Under the pieces are notes generated by a model. It searched no databases. It saw only the letters and a list, made by a program, of their open reading frames with translations, and had not been told where the DNA came from. This document shows positions 1 through 4,907 of a DNA stretch of 5,818 nucleotides, piece by piece. The stretch is from Methanobacteriota archaeon (GTDB taxonomy: Archaea; Altiarchaeota; Altiarchaeia; IMC4; QMZM01). The stretch covers positions 1 through 5,818 of the forward strand of contig JAKFXM010000089.1 in NCBI GenBank assembly GCA_021731385.1, written 5' to 3'. Both the position numbers and the translations under genes were made by a program. The stretch's first letter is position 1, and every line of letters starts with the position of its first letter.

Positions 1-148
1 GTCTGAGTTAGTGACTTATAGAAATCTATTTGCTCATGAATATTGGTCATTTACTAAAAAAGATGTGTGGGAGGCATTACAAAAAATAAAAAATGTAAAG
101 TTGTTTGTGAATGATATTAAGAAATTTTTTGGTAGAAATATTCAATAA
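1..148 (+). CDS. HEPN/HepT-like (DUF86) ribonuclease toxin, 3' end only
   Basis: The frame from base 2 is open to the TAA at 146-148 and gives the last 48 residues of a protein whose start lies outside the window. It contains YRNLFAHEY (about bases 17-43), which fits the R-X4-H-X-Y active-site motif of HEPN ribonucleases. An amphipathic helix follows (KKDVWEALQKIKNVKLFVND), as in the C-terminus of DUF86/HepT proteins. In known HepT-MntA systems the HEPN protein is an RNase toxin neutralised by a partner nucleotidyltransferase (MNT), usually encoded next to it. Any cognate antitoxin would lie upstream, outside this window. The nucleotidyltransferase fragment near 3590 is of another subtype and is probably not its partner. 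The family call rests on one short motif and the helix after it, so the catalytic role is inferred. Confidence 0.72.
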   Translation, partial: SELVTYRNLFAHEYWSFTKKDVWEALQKIKNVKLFVNDIKKFFGRNIQ

Positions 149-149
149 G

Positions 150-183
150 ATGTTTAAGCCGGCGAATATGGTAAAGGTCCGGG
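150..183 (+). repeat. Diverged direct copy of the atpI 5' end (copy 1)
   Basis: These 34 bases align without gaps to 256-289, the first codons of atpI, exactly 106 bases downstream, with 26 of 34 bases identical. The last 16 bases (168-183, ATGGTAAAGGTCCGGG) are identical to 274-289. Translation from the ATG at 150 gives MFKPANMVKVR, against MFRSAEMVKVR for the real gene. Two of the five differing codons are synonymous. Similarity ends abruptly at 183, where a hairpin sequence begins. It could be the relic of a truncated subunit I paralogue or a duplication associated with an insertion. Read on, this frame makes a 32-codon ORF ending at 248 with a lysine-rich low-complexity tail; I do not consider that ORF a real gene. 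Confidence 0.8.
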
Positions 184-184
184 C

Positions 185-219
185 CCAAACCCTTTTCTTT
201 TCTAAAGAAAAGTGTTTGG
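185..219 (+). repeat. Strong inverted repeat (hairpin) between hepT-like gene and atpI
   Basis: CCAAAC (185-190) pairs with GTTTGG (214-219), and CTTTTCTTT (192-200) pairs with AAAGAAAAG (204-212). One C/T mismatch (191 and 213) separates the two stem blocks, and the loop is TCT. That gives 15 paired bases in a 35-base span. A further A-rich stretch (227-237, AAAAGAAAAAG) could compete for the left arm. There is no U-tract after the stem, so it is not a classic intrinsic terminator. It could be a transcript-stabilising or attenuating hairpin, or one copy of a dispersed palindromic element. It starts almost exactly where copy 1 of the atpI start breaks off. Confidence 0.8.
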
Positions 220-255
220 ATTCGCAAAAGAAAAAGAACCAAAATTAAAATTAGA

Positions 256-289
256 ATGTTCAGATCAGCAGAGATGGTAAAGGTCCGGG
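256..289 (+). repeat. atpI 5' end, copy 2 of the 34-base direct repeat
   Basis: This is the intact partner of 150-183 and forms codons 1-11 of atpI. The 16-base block 274-289 is identical to 168-183. After 289 this copy continues into normal subunit I sequence, while copy 1 runs into the hairpin, so copy 2 is the functional start. Confidence 0.8.
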
Positions 290-2256
290 TAATTGTCCTG
301 AAGGACTATACTGAGGAGGTATTGAAGGAATTCGGCAGGGTTGGCAGTATTCAGATTAAGGATGTGAGGGAGGAACTGAATGATTTACCCCCGGATGTAA
401 ATGAAAAGAGAATTGAGCAATGCTCAAACCTTTTGAGGAGGATTTATTACCTGATCGATGTTCTCGATATCTCCGAGGAGAGGGATATGTTTGGTTCACT
501 AAAATACTGCCCTGAGAAAATTTCTCTTGAGGGAAAGCAATCCCGGGAACATCTGGATAATGTTGAAACATCCATGAGCGAAATAGAGGGCATAGTCATA
601 CCCACAGTCGAGAAGATAGAGAAACTGCATGAGGAGGTTTCAGTTCTTAAGAGAGAAAGATTCGAACTTCGGTGTTTGGATGATATGAGGATTCAACCCC
701 CCTTGATAGGGGATTCAAAATTTCTCTACACTGTTGCAGGATTGATAAATGACAGAGAGCGTTTAATGAATCTTTTGGGGGATATAAAAGGCGAATTCAT
801 CCTTAAGGAAGGCTCTGAGAGAGACGGCAAAATTCCGATAGTTCTGTCAACATTAAAGGGGGATAAGGAGAAAATCGACTACATACTTTCCTGCATTGAA
901 TTTGAAAGATTCGTGGGTGGAAAAGTTGGAAATTTGGAAGGTGTGAATTCGAGACTTGGTGAAATCGAAAGGGAGGAGAACACCCTTCAGGAAAAATTAA
1001 CCGATGCCAGGAAATACGGTAAAAATATACTTGCCGTGAGGGAAATCGTCCAGATAGAGAAGGATGTTGCAGAACTTGGTAATATGATCGGAAAAACCGG
1101 GAGTGTATCGGTAATTGAGGGATGGGTACCGAAAAAGAAGGCAGATGAATTGGTTGCAATCATAGAAGAAACTTCTAAGGGAAATTCCGTAGTCAAGATT
1201 ATCGAGCCAAAAAAAGAAGATGAGGTCATACCAACATGTCTTGACAACTCAAAACTCATAAAGCCATTTGAGGTTATTACGGAAACATTCGGGCTCCCTT
1301 CATACAAGGAACTTGATCCTACCCCCTTATTGGCATTTACATTCCCTTTGTTCTTTGGAATGATGTTCGGGGATGCGGGACAGGGCGTAATTTTAATCCT
1401 ATTGGGTCTGGTAATTGCATATTTTGCAAGAAAGAGCAAATCTGTCAAAAGTCTCGGGATTATTATTATCGCCTGCGGAATATTTGCGACATTCTTCGGA
1501 TTTATGTATGGCGACCTCTTTGGTGTCGGACCTAGGGAACAGGAAAAAGTCTTTGGCGGTGTAATTCTGGATGAGAAGTGGATAAATCCCATGCACAGTC
1601 CAATGGACTTCCTTAGTATTGCAATTTACATTGGGATAATCCATGTAGGTATAGGTCTGATTATGAAGTTTATAAATATGGTTTCTGAGGGTGATATCAA
1701 AGAGGCATTTCTTGAACCATTTACAAAACTTTGGTTTTACTATGGTTCTGTGGCATTTATTACCATATATGGACTAAACATTGCAGAGTGGATATCAAAC
1801 ATTCAAATACTTGCTTTTGCCTCCTTTCTTCCTATTCTGATAATACTCTTTACAGGCGTAATCAAGCATCTTCGGCATATATCAATAAAGGAGATTCCGG
1901 CATTATTGAGTGAGGGCGGCTTTGAGGTCTTCGACACACTCCTGCTCTTTCTGTCAAATACCATATCTTACAGCAGGATATTTGCGCTTGCGCTTGTCCA
2001 TGCCGGTTTATTCCTGGCATTATTCGCAGTTGCGGAGATGTTCATGGAAATTCCGGCAGTTGGGATGATGCTCTACCTGTTGGTCGTTGTATTGGGGACA
2101 ATAGCAATAATGGTACTCGAGGGCCTTATTGTGTTTCTGCACAGTCTGAGGCTTCATTATTACGAATGGTTTTCCAAATTCTTCAAAGCTACCGGGATTA
2201 AGTATCAGCCGTTCAAGGCGGAAAGAATCTACACCACAACCTTTAATGAAGGTTGA
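256..2256 (+). CDS. atpI: V/A-type ATP synthase subunit I (subunit a homologue)
   Basis: This 666-residue protein is the membrane stator and ion half-channel subunit of a V/A-type ATPase, which couples H+ or Na+ movement to ATP hydrolysis or synthesis. The N-terminal half (to about 350) is cytoplasmic, with coiled coils near 100-140 and 230-275 and the family's EGWVP at 287-291. The membrane half opens with LDPTPLLAFTFPLFFGMMFG from residue 353, then has about eight hydrophobic helices. Two arginines aligned with the ion-path arginines of the family are present: Arg574 in SYSRIFALAL and Arg632 in SLRLHYYEWF, with Glu622 before it. Length is normal. The ATG at 256 is preferred because MF-x4-M-x-K-V matches the usual N-terminus; Met7 (274) is the alternative. 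Neither has a clear ribosome binding site. Proteolipid K and the catalytic genes are absent from the window, so subunit I is separated here from its usual neighbours, at least on the 3' side. No frameshift is seen. Confidence 0.96.
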   Translation: MFRSAEMVKVRVIVLKDYTEEVLKEFGRVGSIQIKDVREELNDLPPDVNEKRIEQCSNLLRRIYYLIDVLDISEERDMFGSLKYCPEKISLEGKQSREHLDNVETSMSEIEGIVIPTVEKIEKLHEEVSVLKRERFELRCLDDMRIQPPLIGDSKFLYTVAGLINDRERLMNLLGDIKGEFILKEGSERDGKIPIVLSTLKGDKEKIDYILSCIEFERFVGGKVGNLEGVNSRLGEIEREENTLQEKLTDARKYGKNILAVREIVQIEKDVAELGNMIGKTGSVSVIEGWVPKKKADELVAIIEETSKGNSVVKIIEPKKEDEVIPTCLDNSKLIKPFEVITETFGLPSYKELDPTPLLAFTFPLFFGMMFGDAGQGVILILLGLVIAYFARKSKSVKSLGIIIIACGIFATFFGFMYGDLFGVGPREQEKVFGGVILDEKWINPMHSPMDFLSIAIYIGIIHVGIGLIMKFINMVSEGDIKEAFLEPFTKLWFYYGSVAFITIYGLNIAEWISNIQILAFASFLPILIILFTGVIKHLRHISIKEIPALLSEGGFEVFDTLLLFLSNTISYSRIFALALVHAGLFLALFAVAEMFMEIPAVGMMLYLLVVVLGTIAIMVLEGLIVFLHSLRLHYYEWFSKFFKATGIKYQPFKAERIYTTTFNEG

Positions 2257-2263
2257 TGTGTCT

Positions 2264-2268
2264 GAGGT
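2264..2268 (+). promoter_or_regulatory. Possible ribosome binding site for argJ
   Basis: GAGGT lies in the short gap between atpI and argJ. It ends 14 bases before the TTG at 2283, longer than ideal. No comparable motif precedes the alternative ATG at 2319. It weakly favours the TTG start and translation from an atpI-argJ transcript. Confidence 0.35.
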
Positions 2269-2282
2269 AATTTACTTTCTAG

Positions 2283-3482
2283 TTGGAAGTTAGTAATACA
2301 ACCAATTCAATTAATCAAATGAAAACTGGAAAATTCAGAAAAACAAATTCCGGGATATGCATAAATAACTTCAGAGCAAATGGAGTCAGAAAGGGTAAAT
2401 ATGGTATTGCAATTATTTCCAACGAGAGGGTCTGCGATACTGTTGGCGTTTTCACAAAGAACAGCATTCTGGCTGCCCCGATTAGTGTTACAAAGAGAAA
2501 GATTGAGGGTGGATTAAATGCGATAATCGCAAATTCCGGAAATGCAAATGCCTGTGTTCCTGATGGGATAAGGGATGCAGAGGATATGTGCAAAATTGCA
2601 GGCAGGGAACTAAATATTAATCCTGCAAACATTGGGGTGGCATCTACAGGGATTATAGGGAAAAGAGTGGATATGAAGGTGATTGCTGACCTGACAATGA
2701 TGGCGGCAAGGGGGCTTTCATCATCTCCTGAGGGAAGCAAAAGGGCTGTAAAGGCTATAATGACAACGGATACATTCCCAAAGGAGATCTCAGTTGAATA
2801 CAGGGGGATAAAGGTTGGTGGGATTGCAAAGGGTGCCGGGATGATTGCCCCAAACATGGCGACAACGCTCTGCTTCATGACTACAAATGCAGACTTTGAC
2901 AGAAAGAAATTGCAGACTGCATTAAACCACGCAGTTGAAGACAGTTTTAACATGCTTGTTGTAGATGGGGATATGAGCACAAATGATACTGTTTTACTGA
3001 TGTCTGACAGGACAAGGAAATGCAATTTTGACGATTTTCAGGGATTGTTGAATTATTCAGCAAAGGAACTGGCAAAGATGATAGCATTAGATGGGGAAGG
3101 GGCAACAAAATTAATAGAGGTTGAGGTAAGAGGCGCAAAAAACAGGGAAGATGCAAGGATTGGAGCAAGGGCAATAGTTACTTCTCCTTTAATAAAGACC
3201 GCAATCTTTGGCGAGAATCCGAACTGGGGCAGGATTGTATCTGCATTAGGCTCAAAGATAAAATTTAGATTTGAAAATCTTGATATTCTCTTTGAGTCAG
3301 GCAAAAGGAAAGCAGTTGTAGTTAAGCAGGGCAGGGTGAAAAATCTTAAAGACGCACAAAAAATTCTTAAGAACAGGAATATAAGGATAATAGCAAATCT
3401 TAATTCCGGAAATGAGTCTGCAACCGCCTTTGGTTGTGATATGGGTTATGATTATGTGAGGATAAATGCAGGGTATAGTTAG
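2283..3482 (+). CDS. argJ: Glutamate N-acetyltransferase / ornithine acetyltransferase ArgJ
   Basis: ArgJ moves the acetyl group from N-acetylornithine to glutamate, releasing ornithine and recycling the acetyl group in arginine biosynthesis; some members also use acetyl-CoA. It is made as a precursor that cuts itself before a threonine, which becomes the catalytic nucleophile. Here the site is KGAGMIAPNMA-TTL, with the cut predicted between Ala193 and Thr194, giving chains of 193 and 206 residues. Other family blocks are present: ANSGNANAC, ASTGIIG, TTDTFPK, SFNMLVVDGDMSTNDT, GEGATK, ENPNWGRIVSALG and the C-terminal FGCDMGYDYVRINAGYS. Length is typical. A TAG directly precedes the TTG at 2283, making it the most upstream start; ATG 2319 (residue 13) would give a more usual N-terminus and cannot be excluded. 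Mono- or bifunctionality cannot be told from the sequence. The 26-base gap after atpI suggests co-transcription, though no other arg gene is in the window. Confidence 0.97.
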   Translation: MEVSNTTNSINQMKTGKFRKTNSGICINNFRANGVRKGKYGIAIISNERVCDTVGVFTKNSILAAPISVTKRKIEGGLNAIIANSGNANACVPDGIRDAEDMCKIAGRELNINPANIGVASTGIIGKRVDMKVIADLTMMAARGLSSSPEGSKRAVKAIMTTDTFPKEISVEYRGIKVGGIAKGAGMIAPNMATTLCFMTTNADFDRKKLQTALNHAVEDSFNMLVVDGDMSTNDTVLLMSDRTRKCNFDDFQGLLNYSAKELAKMIALDGEGATKLIEVEVRGAKNREDARIGARAIVTSPLIKTAIFGENPNWGRIVSALGSKIKFRFENLDILFESGKRKAVVVKQGRVKNLKDAQKILKNRNIRIIANLNSGNESATAFGCDMGYDYVRINAGYS

Positions 3483-3483
3483 G

Positions 3484-3633
3484 ATGAATAAAAGGGAAAG
3501 AGAAAGGCTGAAGAGGTGTATAAGGATGTCATTAGGAAGAAAAGGAAATTGGTTAGAGATTTTAGAGGGGTATTACAAACTAAGGAAAAATGCAGAAATT
3601 ACTGGCAGGATTGTTAAACAGAAATTCCATTAA
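3484..3633 (+). CDS. Small basic ORF, 49 codons, function unknown
   Basis: An ATG one base after the argJ stop opens a 49-codon frame ending TAA at 3631-3633. The product starts MNKRERERLKRC and is strongly basic at the N-terminus, with a predicted helix around GNWLEILEGYYKLRKN. Arginine codons are almost all AGG/AGA, as in argJ, which mildly supports real coding. It overlaps the start of the next ORF by 44 bases in a different frame. I do not recognise a family. It might be a small protein made with the following nucleotidyltransferase-like gene, or the 5' part of a gene cut short by the rearrangement seen just downstream. A chance ORF remains possible. Confidence 0.35.
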   Translation: MNKRERERLKRCIRMSLGRKGNWLEILEGYYKLRKNAEITGRIVKQKFH

Positions 3634-4126
3634 ATTTCTGGTATTTGGTGGTATTGCAAGTGTAAAATATGGTGCACCCAGGGCAACATTTGAACAAGAC
3701 CTTAAATGTTTAATTCAAGCCGCGATAAGTTGTAAGCCGGTAGAATTTGTTAATACCACAACAATTGATATTTTTGGAGTAAAACAAACAAATACTTCAT
3801 TTTTTGAAATTAAAGGTAGTGAAGTAGACAAATGTAGCTTTTACTTACGAACAGAAAAGATAGATTTAACATTTCCAGCAAGTGTCCCTCAAGAAGTAGT
3901 TGATCGGCAAAAGGAAATATACAAAAAACTTGAGGGCAGAGAAGGAACTTGCAAATTTAAGACGAATGATTTAACAGAAATGCTGACAAGATGGGAGAAA
4001 GGGAATTTTTCGAGCGGTAATGTTTCTTGTAAATTAACGCTCAGTGGTGATGTATGTAAAACTGAGGGCGGCGATTTCGGAGTAGCAGAATGTCAAGGAA
4101 CGTATTTTGAGCAACCTTTATTATGA
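3590..4126 (+). CDS. Chimeric ORF: nucleotidyltransferase N-terminus joined to cysteine-rich secreted domain
   Basis: The 178-residue frame has two unlike parts. Residues 1 to about 34 (KFLVFGGIASVKYGAPRAT at 15-33) resemble the opening of a nucleotidyltransferase-fold protein: a GG-(I/V)A strand-turn, then PRAT just before the catalytic D-x-D. Here that position reads FEQDL (34-38), so the first acidic residue of the pair is missing, and the rest of the fold is absent. From about residue 35 the sequence looks like an extracellular cysteine-rich domain, with Cys at 40, 48, 82, 121, 147, 156 and 168 and much Thr, Asn and Lys. It resembles secreted or lipoproteins of uncultivated lineages, but no signal peptide or lipobox remains. 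The start is forced: a TAA lies in frame just upstream, and AAGGA (3582-3586) is only three bases from the ATG. The stop overlaps the next gene by ATGA. A functional product is doubtful; this is probably a fusion or an assembly junction. Confidence 0.6.
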   Translation: MQKLLAGLLNRNSIKFLVFGGIASVKYGAPRATFEQDLKCLIQAAISCKPVEFVNTTTIDIFGVKQTNTSFFEIKGSEVDKCSFYLRTEKIDLTFPASVPQEVVDRQKEIYKKLEGREGTCKFKTNDLTEMLTRWEKGNFSSGNVSCKLTLSGDVCKTEGGDFGVAECQGTYFEQPLL

Positions 4127-4704
4127 AAATCCTAAAAGAAGATCAAAACTTAATGGTCATTAAAGATAGAAATATTTTTGCTTTTTTTGTTGGTGTGATA
4201 TTTGCATTGGCGGGATTTTTAGTAATTCTGAAGCCAGATTTTTTTACAAACCAACCACCTCTGTGGTCTGGGTTTATAGGAATTGCTTTAGGGTTATTTG
4301 TTGTTTTTGTAGCAAAAGTTACAACTATTTCTTTAGACAAGGCTTCAAATAAATTGTTATTTGTCTCAAAAGCAATAATAAATAAGAGGGCTGATGAATA
4401 CCTTTTAAACCAAGTAAAAGCAATAGAACTACAACAAGTTTACAGGGAACAGGGATATTCTTATAACTTGGTGTTTATATTAGAAAATGCCAAAGAAATT
4501 CCTTTAACTCTTGGGAGTTCGATAGTGAAAGTTATGGGAAAACAAATAGTGAATGAAAGAAATATTGGAGCAAGGATAGCAAATTTTTTAAATATTCCTT
4601 TTCAAGAAAGAAGACCTCCTACTGTAAGTGAAACATTATCCGTTATGCAATCCGCTATTCAAAACGCTGCACAAAAAGAGATAGAAAAGCACAAAAAAGG
4701 ATAG
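4123..4704 (+). CDS. Two-helix membrane protein with cytoplasmic PH-like domain (uncharacterised)
   Basis: This 193-residue protein has a short charged N-terminus, two hydrophobic helices at about 18-36 and 48-64, and then a soluble region. Residues 66-130 alternate in the way of a beta-rich domain (TISLDKASNKLLFVSK, then IELQQVYRE and YNLVFILENAKEIPL), like small bacterial PH-like domains placed after a pair of helices. A helix at about 147-157 and FQERRPPTVSETLS at 160-173 follow, then a lysine-rich amphipathic tail. The helix pair plus this domain resembles, from memory, hypothetical proteins of Patescibacteria and related groups; no function is known to me. The ATG overlaps the upstream TGA (ATGA), which supports this start and suggests translational coupling. 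The TAG stop at 4702-4704 is followed in the same frame by an HTH coding stretch. Confidence 0.75.
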   Translation: MKILKEDQNLMVIKDRNIFAFFVGVIFALAGFLVILKPDFFTNQPPLWSGFIGIALGLFVVFVAKVTTISLDKASNKLLFVSKAIINKRADEYLLNQVKAIELQQVYREQGYSYNLVFILENAKEIPLTLGSSIVKVMGKQIVNERNIGARIANFLNIPFQERRPPTVSETLSVMQSAIQNAAQKEIEKHKKG

Positions 4705-4875
4705 AAATATCGCAAAAAGAAAGGAATATCGCAGGATAAGCTTTCCAAATTGGCGGATATTACCTATAACACGATTATTAAAATTGAATCAGGGGCAACT
4801 TATAATCCGAGAGTAGAAACATTAAAACAAATCGCCGACGCTTTAGGCGTTGGGATTGATGATTTAATGAAATAA
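4705..4875 (+). pseudogene. Xre-family HTH regulator lacking a start codon (5'-truncated)
   Basis: Directly after the TAG of the membrane protein, and in its frame, 56 codons read KYRKKKGISQDKLSKLADI, then YNTIIKIESGATYNPRVETL, then KQIADALGVGIDDLMK and TAA. This is a nearly full single-domain Xre/Cro-type DNA-binding fold: helix 1 (KYRKKKG), helices 2-3 with SQDKLSKLADITYNTIIKIESG, and helices 4-5 ending in LGVGIDDLM. Only about 6-10 residues of a usual 65-70 residue protein are missing. No ATG, GTG or TTG exists in frame between the TAG and the TTG at 4750, which would cut off helix 1 and part of helix 2. The domain is otherwise undamaged, which implies a recent loss of the start, a non-standard start (ATA at 4726), or readthrough of the TAG giving a 250-residue fusion. 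I think loss of the start is most likely. Confidence 0.8.
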
Positions 4876-4907
4876 TTATTAGAACTTAAACAATAAAAAT
4901 AACTAAC

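Noticed and set aside
185..230. Intrinsic terminator for the hepT-like gene
   Set aside because: The hairpin is strong but is AT-rich in its core and is followed by ATTCGCAAAAG, not a T-run, so terminator function is not supported.
356..1644. Several minus-strand open frames opposite atpI
   Set aside because: They lie wholly within atpI, which has full family conservation, and their translations show no recognisable motifs; they are shadows.
1731..1913. 60-codon + strand frame inside atpI
   Set aside because: It overlaps the membrane domain of atpI in another frame, with no start signal or recognisable sequence.
2315..3304. Minus-strand open frames opposite argJ, the longest 236 codons
   Set aside because: They are the reverse of a strongly conserved enzyme gene; the hydrophobic look comes from the codon composition of argJ.
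1..3700. HepT-like fragment (1-148) and nucleotidyltransferase fragment (3590 on) as a split toxin-antitoxin pair around atpI-argJ
   Set aside because: The fragment at 3590 has the GG-IAS...PRAT opening of another nucleotidyltransferase subtype, not the GS-x-A-x-G start of HepT partners, and lies 3.4 kb away.
4702..4704. TAG as a pyrrolysine codon
   Set aside because: Neither the surrounding sequence nor the protein family suggests pyrrolysine, and no pyl gene or tRNA is in the window; a lost HTH start is simpler. Kept only as a testable alternative.
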